DNA of 64,000 bases, from NCBI GenBank assembly GCA_037039925.1, contig JAXRKP010000032.1, positions 176,001 to 240,000 of the forward strand, in the 5' to 3' direction. A program made the position numbers and the translations under genes. Shown in pieces: positions 1 through 11,782 of this stretch; the first letter of the stretch is position 1, and every line of letters begins with the position of its first letter. The stretch is from Doris montereyensis. Lineage: Eukaryota > Mollusca > Gastropoda > Nudibranchia > Dorididae. Below the pieces are notes generated by a model, which saw only the letters and a list, made by a program, of their open reading frames with translations, did not search any database and was not told where the DNA came from.

Positions 1-917
1 AATTGAAAGTCAAGATTCAAATCTCAAAAGACAAATCAGTACGATCAACTATATAAACTTATAATAAGGCACCAAAACCTAACAAAAATCAGTGTATAGA
101 AAATTGCAAAATATTGGAATTCATGACCCGTTCTGAATCTTGGAAAATGCATTAAAATAATGACTGTAATGAGCAAAAAAACACAAAAAAAGCAGACAAA
201 CCCCAACTTATCATATACATGGAAGACAATTCATACACACAGTAATAATTTAATCTCAATGCTGAAGAATCTCCATCAAATAAAGCTGTTAAACAAAGCT
301 CATTAGACTGGTTTAAGCTTTCAGTATGAATTTGGGTACGTCAAATGAATATATATATATAGTGACTCTTTAACTTTAGGCATGGTAACCTCAAGAACGA
401 CTGCACCTGAGACCACTATATTTTGCATGTAGTTTGTATACATGCTTTATGTTCTTATTATTAACTTTTGGATCAAGACAGTATTTGAAAGACATTGAAA
501 AGAGGTTGTTTGCCTTTGATCAACAAAAGGTTTTACTGTTACTAATTCAATACACCATGAAACCTCAGTATGGAGCACTGACTCGATCAAGTATTCAAAA
601 TATATATCAACTGTGCCCAGTGGCCTACGGTGGTTTCTGAACTTACCACAAAGTTTGAGAAACCCAGCCTTATTTGTATATAAAGATAAATCATAATCCA
701 CCATTTTCTTTGGACTTACGTGTCATGGAAGTAATAAAAATCCAAATGAAACCAATGTTGTGTCAAAGCATTGTGACAGGCACACAAACAGGCTTCCCAT
801 CAGAGCTGATGATAATGATAATGCCATGTAAAAACTGGTAAGACATTTTCCACTAAAAGTGAAAATTTCATTCTACGCAGAGAACCTCACTGACTAGAAG
901 TGCCCATAGCAGTTCAT

Positions 918-1045
918 TGCAATTTACCCAATCCACCAGTACAGCATATGCATACGCAGTGATCTCAGTGTGAATTAAGAGGAAACAGCAAGATAATAGA
1001 AGAAAGGAAAAGAAAGAAGCAGCCCTACCAACCGCCCATCACAAG
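918..1045 (-). repeat. Interspersed repeat, unclassified family, copy 1
   Basis: Read on the minus strand it has the family signature: a stretch ending CTTGCTGTTTCCTCTTAATT, then a GAGATCACTGC box, then a GGTGGATTGGGTAAATT-like end. The same order occurs at eight other places in the window on both strands, so this is a real dispersed family. No protein and no tRNA-like promoter is visible. Confidence 0.6.
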
Positions 1046-1109
1046 GAGTTGGAGAAATCAATTTCTTGAATGAATTGTGCACAGGTTGAGAATTTTGTTT
1101 TCATTGGAA

Positions 1110-1235
1110 TGGAATTGCCCCATTCACTGATTCACCACATGTGATAATCTCAAGATAAATTAAGAGGAACTAGCAAGATAGAAGACATTCTATACATGAG
1201 ACAGTGAAAGGAAAGAAGAACAACTGCACACACAC
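1110..1235 (-). repeat. Interspersed repeat, unclassified family, copy 2
   Basis: A degraded minus-strand copy of the same family as 918-1045. The reverse of 'taaattaagaggaa..agcaag' is preserved, with a weakened GAGATTATCAC box and a final GTGAATCAGTGAA end. A short (CA)n run follows at 1226-1243. Confidence 0.45.
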
Positions 1236-3595
1236 ACACACAGTGAGACTGCATGGAGCTTAAGGGAGAGCAATTTCGTGAGATGCATTATCACTTCACA
1301 CTATTAGCTCTAGGTCGTATATCCCCTATACAAATAAATTATTTCATGCATTATATACAGATATATGCCATTTCTCAAAGAGAAGAACGTTATACCATAC
1401 ATACAGATATGTGAGAGTTCAAATCTTACGTAAAGCTGAACAAAAATGCTGAAAATGATCTATGTGGACTGAAAAAGCAGCCATATATTTTGATATATCT
1501 TTTATACATGGAAATTTGCACAATGCAAATAACTATGAAGTAGGTTACAATTACTAGAAAATAAATTTGTAAACTTTCAAGAGAAAAGAATGAAATTGTC
1601 AAAACCCAAAACCTTGACCAATGTCTGTCAGTGTCATACACAGATAAATAAAACATAGCTGTCAACCTTTTCAATTTGAAAAACAAACTCCAACCGCTGG
1701 AACTAATTCTAACTTGTATGGCCTGTAATATTTCAGAAAACATTTATAATTCAATTTGAATTAACCCCTTTACAGTAAATTATTTAAAAAATTGCAAGTT
1801 TAATCAAACGAAATATGGCAGTATTTTTGTCCACTTAGATTGGCATCTCCTGACTTTCACACCAAATTTCTCTGCCATTCGTAAATTAAAGTTGTTTCTT
1901 TTTTTTTAAATACAGGTAATCCTAAAATACGTACTTTTAAAAGATAAATATAGTCTTCACAGACTCCAAGTCAAAAACACGAACTAAACACGTTTTTTGA
2001 CGCATTGGTTTAACTGTGAGTAAATGATGGTGTGATTGAAAAAATTAATTTTCCTACTGAAAAAAGTGTCTTAGAAACACGATCATGGGAAAATAAAACC
2101 ACACAACTTCACGCATACACGCAGACTGTGAATATCATCATAGAATTAAGAGAAAAATGGGAATAAGATGTAAAAGAGGCATCTAAAGGTAAAGAAATTG
2201 AATCTTCACAGAAGGAAACAGAAATGTCAGAAGAGGATAGCCTGGAGAACTGTCACTAGGGCATCTAAAACCTGAATGTAGAATACACCCAGAAAGAAAA
2301 GAAAGGAAACTTATCTAGTGCACAGAAAATCTGATGTGTATGTGGTTCTTTTTCTTCTTTTATAATATGAATATGTTAAAATCAGCAGTGTGGACAATAT
2401 ATCTAATTATACCTGTAAATTCATTTTCCTAGAAGGAAATAAAGGCAAACAATGTAAAATTTCAAAAGAATTAATTTCAGACAAAACCTGATAAACATAT
2501 AATGCATATAATAAGATATACATATTTGATTTTAGTAATGCATAAATCAAATTGCTTTCAAATGCAACTGTAAAGAGACAAAACAATGAATCAGTAAAAA
2601 AAAACATAACATAAACCAAACAAAAACAATGCACAGAGAAGAAAATACAAAGCAAATGATCCTGATATGACAATTGTGCAAAAAATGAAAATGAGGAAAC
2701 AATTACATGGAGTAGACGGTTGATGCAATGGATTCAAAGGATCAAAGTGATTAATGTTCTGGTTAAAAACAGTAAATCTCCTTACATACGATACATAGAA
2801 GTCCACACCTGGATACAACTCTGTTATTTATGATTGTTGGCTGTAAAGTCAAAGGAGAACAAAAACAAAATCAAACGAAATTCAAATTGAAAAGACAAAC
2901 CAAAAACAAAAATACATACACTACACAGGCACAGACATACAACAAAGCAATGGGAAACAATTTGAATAGAGAAGGACGGATAGACAAATCTAGACCTTGA
3001 GTGACATTCCCAGAAGAGATAATATTGAAGACAGTATGGCAAAAATTAAATACTAAAATTTAAAAATAAAAACTCACACAAAAAAACCCAATCTATACAA
3101 ATAGTTCTGTTTGTCGTATGCAGGAATATGCAGAACTTTTACCAGCCCCACCCGCAGCTTAACTAGGACATAAAACAAATTTGTACAACAAACGAGCGAG
3201 TCTGGGCAATGAATAAATATCTAGTGGCGTTGTCACATACAATTTCAATAACTGTGAGACCTTATGAAATATTAGTATTTGTATAAAAATGCATTCCTCA
3301 ATCTTCACGAGCTCTTCTGTAATTATCGTACATAAGTTATTGGGTATCTTTGACAATCTGAGATCTAATGCTGCAACTTCAACACAGTCATAAAGAGCTG
3401 AGATTGTTCTTGATGATTTAATCCCCAACTAATTGGGGGACATAGGGCCTTCCAAGTGATATGATATACAGCCATCCCCTTATGTCTCATACAAAACAGT
3501 ACAGGAGTAACTCACAAATTCATTTAGCCCCCCCCCCTCCCCCTTACATTCCTTTCTTTCTTTACTTTAAGATGCTACAATTCATATTGTATTTG

Positions 3596-3816
3596 TTAAA
3601 CATTTTTCATTGCATTTATAACATTTCCTAGGAAGTATTTGTGATACAAATCAGGATGAGATTTCTGGAATTGCTTCAATCTGTGCTTCTTCTCCTTCAA
3701 AGATATAGACGTGTTGTCTAACACTGAATTCATCAACTGAACCAAAGCATTCTCAGTGCACTTTTTGGACTCCCTCTCATATTCTTCCGTGGTGACTCGA
3801 CTACAAAAGCTGGCTT
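3596..3816 (-). CDS. DEPDC7: DEPDC7-like protein, last coding exon
   Basis: The acceptor reads TTTTCCTCAG on the minus strand and the exon runs 221 bases to a TAA at 3596-3598. It begins in phase 1 and completes a CAA codon with the preceding exon. The translated end includes TEEYERESKKCTENAL, LKEKKHRLKQFQKSHPD and LYHKYF. This matches the layout of the human DEPDC7 C-terminus, where an AKEKKKLLGQFYKCHPD-type helix ends the protein. What is seen is the open frame, splice site and motif order. The DEPDC7 name is a family inference from remembered human sequence, and a database search would settle it. The role of DEPDC7 is poorly known; DEP domains generally serve membrane or receptor-linked signalling. 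Confidence 0.85.
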
Positions 3817-4754
3817 CTGAGGAAAACAAGGCCAGCAATGAATTAGAAGAATTCTAAATTTCACTTAACAACATATTCAAAAGAGAGGACAATGACATTT
3901 TCAGATATACCTGTAACAGGTGCATGCTGAAATATCTGTCTAAAATATGTGGGGAAAATTAACTTTAATTTACTTATGATCATGATCTTCCAGACATCAT
4001 CAGGAGTTTAACACAAATTTTGAGAATACATTATACAGTAATCTCTGCCAAAGTGCACAATTTTTTCATGCAACCGAATTTTACAACGCTATTTACCCTC
4101 AAAATGCAACAACGGCTGGCTTGACTTCACCAAAATGCAACATGTTTTTGTAAGTACGTCTTCAATTCAATGCATTTAAACAGTCAATTCATGTGAAAAT
4201 AAACTTGATAATATCTTTGCTTCATCCCAATAACAGAATCTGTCACGCACATGTGTGTGTGCGTGTGTGTGGTACATAGTTCTGTGTTAACTATGCACAC
4301 GACAATGCCTAGTCGCAGTGTAGTGGCTCTTGGCCCCCTTATCCAATCGTTCCTCCCCGCCTCAGCCAGACAGACAGTCTGATTGGCTCCCTCTTCGATC
4401 CCAGTGTGAAAAGTTGAGAACGGTCTTGTGTCACTTATAGCCGTGGAGATCATACTCCGTATGCCATGCGTGTCATAAGTGTCAACATTTTGTTTTTAAA
4501 ATATTCCTATTTTGACGAAAGTTTCCACCATTACTAACTCCCTGCCAAACAAATTCCAGATAGAAGATAAGCCTTACACACATAAAATTGATTGATTGAC
4601 TGTAATCTATTTTGTTCCCTTTAAGTGGCGATATACGACTGAAAGGAGAGAGCATAACAATAACAAATGAGTGAGAGACAGATACGCAAGAGTGAAAGGC
4701 TAGGAGCTGTCACCACCAAATCAAACGACCTTATATTAAAATAATAAGTAAAAG

Positions 4755-5010
4755 TTCTCCAAGGCCATTATGGCCCATAGAGCCGGAGCGTATCCCAGTT
4801 TATATAGCGTGAAGTTTAAAAAAGGTGATAATTATCACCTCTTGGATAGGACCAAGCTTGTACCCATTTGCACCTAGGTCGAGTGGGGAAAGTGTTTTAC
4901 GTGCCTTTCCCAAGGGAATGCACCGCTGGGCCTAGCTTTGATAGGATTCGAACTCAGGATCTCATGACTCACAGTCCAGCAGCCAAATCACTCCGGCCAC
5001 CAACGCCACA
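4755..5010 (-). mobile_element. tRNA-derived SINE, type B, near complete
   Basis: On the minus strand the 5' part reads like a tRNA gene. A GTGGCCGGAGTGATTTGG segment matches an A box and GAGTTCGAATCC is a strong B box. A central block with CCTTGGGAAAGGCA and ACCTAGGTGCAAATGGGTAC follows, then a 3' part containing GGTGATAATTATCACC. The central block recurs in degraded form at 37470-37690, 60805-61015 and 61950-62030. It lies in an intron of the DEPDC7-like gene, in the gene's sense orientation. Confidence 0.75.
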
Positions 5011-5245
5011 TACCCTATATATAATGCAGTGAACAAATATGCCCCTTTATTGCCATAATTTCAATGCACTTAGGAAAAATGGTTCAAATTGAAATACTTT
5101 TCTTCCGCATGTACATACATGGTGTTTTTTTAATTGCTTCCTCCAGCGAGTACAGAAATAAGAACATTTTCTATCACTTCAATAACAAGATTTGTATTGG
5201 ATTGTAAACGAAACTGTTATCCTGATTCCACATAAATATACTTAC

Positions 5246-5447
5246 GGCCAGAAAGGACCTCTTTGCCAGTCTTTATGCTGTAAAGTTTCATGGTAACTTT
5301 CTCCCTCACAATGCGAGGAGTTGTGAAAATGTGGTCTACGTTCGTCATCATGATCTGTACGAATTTCTGTGCCAAATTTGGAGCCAGAAGTTTGTGTTTG
5401 AAGATGCTGTCAGTCAGTGATTTTAACACAAACATCTCATTGGATTC
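5246..5447 (-). CDS. DEPDC7: DEPDC7-like protein, exon with ESNEMFVLK
   Basis: The acceptor is a pyrimidine-rich stretch ending GGAAAG and the donor is GGCC followed by GTAAGT. The 202-base exon starts in phase 0 and leaves one base. The protein runs from ESNEMFVLKSLTDSIFKHKL through NVDHIFTTPRIVREKVTMKL to KTGKEVLSG. It lines up with the human DEPDC7 stretch that begins ESDNRMVVKRIF and ends with an SVKLMAIQNGRDP-like segment. Phases agree with both neighbouring exons without any correction. Confidence 0.85.
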
Positions 5448-5508
5448 CTTTCCAGTAAGAGAAAACGAAAATCAGTTTGAAAGACTTAAGAGAGGATACA
5501 ACATATAA

Positions 5509-5691
5509 ATATGACTGCAATGACTTGAGACAAACTTTGCTTGTGCTGTGCTAGTCGGGATGGTAAACTCATTGTCTCTCACTACTAATACATCATACAC
5601 TACCAACACTAATATGACTGCAATGACTTGAGACAAACTTTGCTTGTGCTGTGCTAGTCGGGATGGTAAACTCATTGTCTCTCACTACTAA
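5509..5691. repeat. Direct duplication of ~80 bp
   Basis: Two nearly identical copies, about 5509-5589 and 5612-5691, start TATGACTGCAATGACTTGAG and end CTCTCACTACTAAT. They are separated by about 22 bases. They lie in the intron just upstream (minus-strand sense) of the exon at 5246-5447. Confidence 0.9.
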
Positions 5692-6118
5692 TCACCACCA
5701 TATCACCAGAGATTTTTTTTAAAAAGGGTGAAAAAAGATCTACTGTTTCTTTCGTGGCAAAATTGAGGCAGGTGTGTCAGTATAAAAGAAGAGACATAAA
5801 TGTTATGCCAATACCACATAACTATTTTTGTCATTATTTTTTTTTTTTACAATTTATTGACATTAGGTACTTCGAAATAAACGTTATCATTTCTAAAAGA
5901 CCAGTTAGGACCACTTCAATATGGGTTAGATATAAATAGGACATCTTTATAAATGATGTCAATATATGCGAAGTAGACTGTACATATCAGCTTTCAATGA
6001 GAAATTACCATTTAAGAGTAAATTGTCTAACTACCTAATATACCAAGAAAAGATATAACATCTTTAATAAAAAAAATAGAGCAGTGAAAAACTTATGAAT
6101 GAATAGACAAACTTTTCA

Positions 6119-6330
6119 AATGGAATGAAAACTAAAATCTTACAACATAACAAGTTGCAAGCTTGTATCGAATGGAATAAAACTAAAATCTTACCACACA
6201 ACTCTGCAAGCTTGTATCGAATGGAATAAAACTAAAATCTTACAACACAATCAAGTTGCAAGCTTGAATCGGATGGAATAAAACTAAAATCTTACCACAC
6301 AGTCAAGTTGCAAGTTTGTATCGGATGAGC
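6119..6330. repeat. Tandem repeat (~53 bp x 4) including a splice donor
   Basis: Four units of about 50-53 bases, each holding the plus-strand string GGAAT(A/G)AAA-ACTAAAATCTTAC followed by CAAGTTGCAAGCTTG or a close variant. On the minus strand each unit carries a GTAAGATTTTAG splice-donor sequence. The unit at about 6275-6330 spans the 3' end of the exon at 6296-6413 and its donor, so exon end and donor have been multiplied in tandem. Confidence 0.85.
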
Positions 6331-6413
6331 GCATGCATGAATTGGACAAGCCGACAGTTCTTCTCTCACTGTCACTGGCAACAGGATCACATAGAGCTGT
6401 AATGCTGATAAGG
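6296..6413 (-). CDS. DEPDC7: DEPDC7-like protein, exon with SLISITALCDP
   Basis: The acceptor is TTTATTTATAG and the donor GTGTG followed by GTAAGATT. The exon is 118 bases, entering with one base to complete a codon and ending in phase 0, which fits the next exon at 5447. The frame reads LISITALCDPVASDSERRTV and then LSNSCMRSSDTNLQLDCV. In human DEPDC7 the helix ends LLKLLD at this place. The entry phase does not agree with the exon at 6795-6973 unless one base is dropped from that exon. Confidence 0.65.
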
Positions 6414-6574
6414 CTATAAATAAAATTATAAAAAGACAACAGCAAAAAGGAAAGTATGAGATATTTTTGAAAGTAATGAAAGCTTCCACCCCCACCCCAC
6501 TAAAATAACCCTATATTATGACCACCATATGCAGTGGTTTGGGGCTGAATTCAGAGGAAACTTAATTGAGTGAT

Positions 6575-6685
6575 TTATTAAAATTTACCCCTGTCCACCA
6601 CATGCAGTGATCTCAGGGTAAATTAAGAGGAAGCAGCAAGAGAAAAATAAGTGAAAGAGTGAAGGAAAGAACCGGCCACTGAGAG
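6575..6685 (-). repeat. Interspersed repeat, unclassified family, copy 3
   Basis: Minus-strand copy of the family at 918-1045 with well-kept boxes. On the plus strand these appear as TTTACCCCTGTCCACCACAT, GCAGTGATCTCAGGGTAAAT and TAAGAGGAAGCAGCAAGAG. A more degraded partial copy lies at about 6515-6570 and another at about 7095-7200. Confidence 0.6.
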
Positions 6686-6794
6686 GAAACAGCAAGATCC
6701 TAAACTTGTATTTAAATACATTACTCATACAACTCTTACTATGATTAATCTTCTCTGACGCTCAACAAAAGCCAAGAGCAAACCTCTTACTTAC

Positions 6795-6973
6795 CTATCT
6801 CTTGATGTTTCCAGCAAGAATCAGATTCAAAATGGCTAGATTCAGCTCCAAATATCGCCGAGGCAGTAGACTGCTCCCAAGTCCAGTATAATGTTTCACA
6901 ATAATATCTTTAGCCCACAGCTTTGCCTCAAGACCTCGACGCTTGAAAACAGGTTCAGTCAAAAGGCTCAAAC
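6795..6973 (-). CDS. DEPDC7: DEPDC7-like protein, exon with GLSLLTEPVFKRR; ends in TAG
   Basis: The acceptor TTTTGTGTGTAG is followed by 177 in-frame bases coding LSLLTEPVFKRRGLEAKLWA, then IVKHYTGLGSSLLPRRYLEL and LAILNLILAGNIK. This aligns with the human DEPDC7 helical region from its LEYLPDQ segment through a LLFDAIGRYYSS-like stretch. The strong donor (GATAG then GTAAGT) is preceded by an in-frame AGA TAG, so the exon as written ends in a stop codon. Removing one base from AAGAGATAG gives AAG GAT AG and restores the phase of the next exon. The cause is either a one-base assembly or allelic insertion, or true inactivation. Confidence 0.75.
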
Positions 6974-8903
6974 CTACACACAAAAAATATGAATCAAAAA
7001 GAAAAAGGAGAGTTGTATCATAAACAAGCAAATTATTAAGGGTTTGAAAGGTTCTAATATTAAAACAAGCTTCCATTTTTCATTGAAATTATTCCCTTCA
7101 TCACATGTGAAGATTTTAAGATCACCTATGGTAAATAAACAGGAAACAAAAAGGTAAATTACATGAACTCAGTACATCTACCGGCCAACTGCCTGCCTTT
7201 AAAACCAAAGAAGACTTGAATTGGATATTGAAGGAAATATGCATCAAATATAAATTACTCACTCATATAGTCCACTAGAAAAAAATGGAAATCAGATAGA
7301 GAAACAAGCTTTCTATTCTTTCTTAGCCCCTGACAAGAAGATTTTACTTGGGCATCCAACAGATTATTGGGTTTTTTCTACATGTTTTGTGAAATCAAGT
7401 TGCTTCTCTGCATACCCTAAGAAAATATAGCATGAGTTTATGAGATGTATTAAGAATCTCTGTAAAGAGCCATTATGACTGAAAAACATTGAAGTATTCA
7501 TACTACTGTCACTGTCAACACTATACGGATATTGATAACAAGACGTGCCCATTGCCTAGTTGCAAAACTGAGGCATCACTAAGGATCACATGTTCAACTG
7601 AAACATGCATAAATCTATACACTTGAGAATTAGATAACTTAAACGCCTCTCTTTGCTTCACAAAAGCCCACCCCTATATGGCCAATTGCCTGCTAGAATT
7701 ATAATCAATCTGTAACATAGTTATTTAGCTCTGAATGGGATTTCCTGGTAAGTGAAAACCCATGACGTAATCGATCTTAGCATGTGCAAAACAAAACCCC
7801 AGTGCATCTGTATAATAGACAGTGGTATCGATTCTGTTTATATCTGGAAGGAGAGAGATTTAACTAATAATTTGTAGTATCACATTCAAGCGCCAAGCAT
7901 TGTTTGGAATGTCATAGAAATTTCCGTTTCTGAAAGAGTTTTTGTTTTGAGTATAAAAGGACAGTTATCTATGATTGACGATAGTGCGAGAGAAATACAT
8001 GTTGATTCCACCTCACCTTATATGCCAGCATTGTGAATTTGATTCACCTCGTTGATTGTCGATCAGTGAGCATAATAAATATCCTTGTTATAATTATTGT
8101 GAAGTCTTGGTATTACTAGAGTGTGTTTACCCTTCATCAATATCTAGATCTAGAGTAAATTGCCTCCCCCATTTATAACGTCAGTAACACAACCTATATA
8201 AGAGTACTAAAACTGATGTAAAGAACATTGTATAGAAGAGATAGTTAAATAAATCCTGTTACTGAAATTATACATTTTTTTTGTAATCTATTTGAAAGGA
8301 TGTGGCTGCCTGAGAATACAGTGATTGATTTGATTTATTGGAATTTTGTCCCATATATAGGTAATGAAATATGGGTAAATGATGAGGAAACAGTGCGATA
8401 AAAAATTTGTTTTTTAAAACCTTACCAAGTACGGTAATAATTAATCAAAAAAGAATGGAAGTTGAACCAATAAGCACAACCCACATATACAACAGTCTCT
8501 GGATAATTGCATGATGCATTGCACAAATGCAGGTTGACAGCGGGTAACTAATTAAATTGTAAAAAAAGAAAAGAAAAGAAGAACAAAAGAAAAAGAGAAA
8601 TACAGTGAAAATCAACAGTCTAGATGGAAAAACCCTGACACACGTGCCGCAGGAGATTAAGATTAAGGAAGAGAGAGATAGAGATTCTACATTGTTGCCC
8701 TACATGCCAACCGGCATGAAGGTGTAAACAGTGATGACAAACAAACTCCCAAACAGCATGCAACTACCCAGCGACCACTGTAATCCATGTTTGAAAGCAA
8801 AGCCGCCAAAGCACACTAGCTGATACACCGTTTGAATATCACATTAGGCTTGAATCAATTTTCATTCAGACGTCAGTTCACAAATCTAGGGGTTTTTATA
8901 TAC

Positions 8904-9051
8904 CTTTAGGCAGAAATTCGACACACTCCATTGCTGCTTGCAGCAACTGGTCAGAAGAAGATGGCAGGTCACTAGGAGTGACGGGCAGATTCCAGTTACT
9001 GGCTACAATGTCTGGATATAACCAAATGGTGCCTGTGTTCATGGTTCCGGA
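8904..9051 (-). CDS. DEPDC7: DEPDC7-like protein, exon with AAMECVEFLPK
   Basis: This 148-base exon enters in phase 0 (CATAG acceptor) and leaves one base (AAAG then GTATAT). The protein reads SGTMNTGTIWLYPDIVASNW, then LPVTPSDLPSSSDQLLQAAM and ECVEFLPK. The last part corresponds to the human SAAIDCLEYLPD segment, a good anchor for family assignment. Both phases agree with the exons at 10383-10570 and 6795-6973. Confidence 0.8.
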
Positions 9052-10382
9052 CTATGCTTGTCCTCAGTCAAAATGCCTTCCAGGAAGGTCAGTTCAACAA
9101 TAGAGAGTAACTGCGCTAGGGCTGCCTCTTTCCATAACTCGTGGACTTCTGATGAATGTAACACCATAAATATATAGATATATATACATACATACATACT
9201 TAAACTGGTCTCTATCCATATATCAGTATATCAGGAAAGAATTGGGGGGGGGGGGGGATATATCAGGGTTTCATAGCCAGCACTGATCCATTCCAAAATT
9301 TTAGAAGATTCTCAGACCGGTTTTTCATCTGATTGATCGAACTCGGACTTGGAAAGTCAGCCCCAGAGGTTTGGCAGAGGTCAAGACACAAGGTGTGTGT
9401 GTGTGTGTCCATTATTTTTCCAATTGCGAAGGCTTTGGTGAATGCACGCATGAAACTTGGCAGGGGTTCAATGCCTCCAACAAGGTTACAAACCACTGTT
9501 CTAAGAGGCTTGATGCCATAAACTTCTTTTTTTTTCAGTTAAAAAATGATCACGTTAAGAGGTTCAAAGGATTAGCTGGCACAGAAATACTCATACTGTG
9601 CTGTAAACTTTTCATCGTATTCATTGGGGGGGGGGGGGAGGGGTTTAAAAACTCAGTATGAGTGTCTTCACACCAAAGAAAATGTAATGGTGAGTTGGAA
9701 TTCTAGGAGTTTCTAGGTGGACATTTTAAAACATGGGAGGGAGACTTTATTTGTGAGATTCCAGAGTGTTACCAGCCCTAGGTTGTAGGAATAGTGGAAG
9801 TGTGATAAAATTGAAATTTAAAAAATGGATATCTTCAGATACCTTTGTGGGGTGGTGGGGGCTAGTGCACTATCCTGAAGGTTCGCAGATCTATGACTGA
9901 ATCCATTCAATAAAATCGTTGGACTTTTTTTCTATGAACCTAAAAAAAAAAATTAAGTGGGTCTTCCATTGGATTAATCGGTTCAGATACATAGAAAAAA
10001 TCTAAAGTAACCGAATGGTAAAACCGACTTTGGAAAAAGCAGGTCTAAAGATTAATGCATTTTCGTGTGCTAATGCTATTCAAGTAGAAATGAAATGGAA
10101 ATGATTCAGAACTATTGATTTGTTTTTTAAACAAATTCTTTTAATCATAAAAGACACAAAGATCTATTTCTTTGTTTGTACCGCTTTACATGTAGATCAT
10201 GCAAGTGGTACTGTAGCCTTTCTATCATATCAAAGATTCCAATAGTTTAAAAAACACAAAAGAAGCATGCCCTGATCATTCGAAGGATAAATCTCATACA
10301 TATCTCATACATGATGGATTTATGCGGTTAAACAGTTGCATTGACAGTATATACATGTGTAAATATACTAAAACCCACTCAC

Positions 10383-10570
10383 CTTCAGTGGGCATTGAAT
10401 TGAAGGTGAAACTAGAGGCGCTGCCCATGATTTGACTAGAGGTTCTTGCTGGTTCTGGGTATTTTCTTGACATGCTTTTGATTCATTATATTGAATTGAC
10501 TGCTTGAACTCTGCAATTCTTCTAACACACAATTTGTTCATCGTCTGGCTCAAACCTGTGATCAGAAAGC
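10383..10570 (-). CDS. DEPDC7: DEPDC7-like protein, middle exon (tentative)
   Basis: An open 188-base frame between TTTTCTTACAG and CTGAAG-GTGAGT. It codes TMNKLCVRRIAEFKQSIQYN and later PLVKSWAAPLVSPSIQCPLK, ending in phase 0 as the next exon requires. A second in-frame acceptor lies 15 bases downstream (10555), so two splice forms differing by five residues are possible. Similarity to DEPDC7 is weak here because the linker is not conserved. The support is the open frame and phase agreement. A second frame starting at an ATG in the middle (MSRKYPEPARTSSQIMGSA) is also open but its phase does not fit. Confidence 0.55.
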
Positions 10571-10955
10571 CTGTAAGAAAATGAACACACAAAAAGAAGG
10601 TAAAAATAAGAAATATTTTAGACACAGATATACACTCAAGCCTTGTTATACCCTGAACTCAAACTGTTGTAACAAACCTGAAGAGAATATTTCTGGAAGA
10701 TTTATGTTCTGTTGTATTGTCTCATCACAAATGACTTAGGACAAATATATCAGATTCCCCCTGATTGTGAGACATGCAGGTTGGTTTTAGATGCACAAAG
10801 AAAAATGACAATCTTTAAATTTAAAGATGTGGGCGAACGTGAAAACAAAATGCAACAATTACATGATGATGGTTGACGTGTATGTGTGTTTTTTAGGTCA
10901 TATGAGTATGAAGAGAGAAAACATCTACCTTCCCATCCCTGTTGAGGAAGGCCAC

Positions 10956-11013
10956 CTTCTAAAGTTGACAGATCGGTACATGAGTTCATGGTTGCCCGGC
11001 ACATGCGCTCTCT
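10956..11013 (-). CDS. DEPDC7: DEPDC7-like protein, small middle exon (tentative)
   Basis: A 58-base candidate exon between AAAATCAG and GAAG-GTGGCC coding ERMCRATMNSCTDLSTLE. It is proposed because it is the only nearby open segment that carries the phase from 12143-12356 (two bases left) to 10383-10570 (needs one). The acceptor is poor in pyrimidines and the donor is not strong. An alternative frame and donor over the same place (HELMYRSVNFRRW) cannot be ruled out. Confidence 0.3.
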
Positions 11014-11782
11014 CTGATTTTCTTTCGCCATACAAATTTAACGAAACAGAATAATTACTTTGGTCTTTCGAATGTAATAAATGAAAAACAAACTATCAGT
11101 TGTGGAAAAAAAATGAAGTAAACAAGTAAGGCCGCTATTGACTTATGAGGCTAGAGTTTCATGGCAAAAAGAAAATGAAATTTTCACTTAGATCATGTGA
11201 GTGACATTGGTTTTCTCCAATACTTATAAAGATGCACAAGCATGCATTTGATCATTTGAAGGACAAATCTCACATATTTAGAGTTTCACTGACAATACAG
11301 TGAATAAAGGAAATACAATTTTGATAGAAATGTAACACTGTCTTTGGTTACTTTTAAATGATTCAGATATCATTCCATTGTCTGAATAACAAATAGAAGG
11401 TGCAGACTTTCAATTCAAGTATGATAATTTTCTAAAAATAATAAATCTAGTGGATTGCTCATAACTTTCACAGATTTTCCCTATCTAATGCCTGTTGAAT
11501 AGAAGGATTCCATATCCCTTTCAAGTTTGTGCTAAAAACCATCACATAACATTTATCATATATTTGTGAAGTAAAGAACATTATAATCGTCCTAATAATA
11601 TAGGAATCTTAAATTTCATTAAATTGATTTTAAAACTGCTTATAAACTTTAAGATATGACATATATCAACAGAGAAAGTCGCACACGTAAGTCTAATTTT
11701 GGATGTTTCGAGAAAATCAAAGAAAAGATGCTGCGCTTTTTAATTTATTTTCAGGACATACACGGCCTGCAAGTGTCTAAAA

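Larger units (their letters stand above)
1..3595. other. Intergenic, repeat-bearing, no gene supported
   Basis: AT-rich sequence downstream of the DEPDC7-like gene, including any 3' UTR of that gene. Open frames are short and of biased composition. The frame at 3159-3428 on the minus strand has a protein-like feel but no domain I recognise and no matching exon, so it is not called. Two copies of an interspersed repeat lie at about 918-1045 and 1110-1235, listed separately. A C-rich run lies near 3528-3543. Confidence 0.6.

Noticed and set aside
3159..3428. Minus-strand frame ALYDCVEVAALDLRLS and onward as an extra exon of the DEPDC7-like gene
   Set aside because: The gene already ends at the TAA at 3596, and no domain or splice link supports it.
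11417..11560. Minus-strand segment GIWNPSIQQALDREN as another DEPDC7 exon
   Set aside because: No donor in the right phase and similarity too weak to the family's tryptophan-containing helix.
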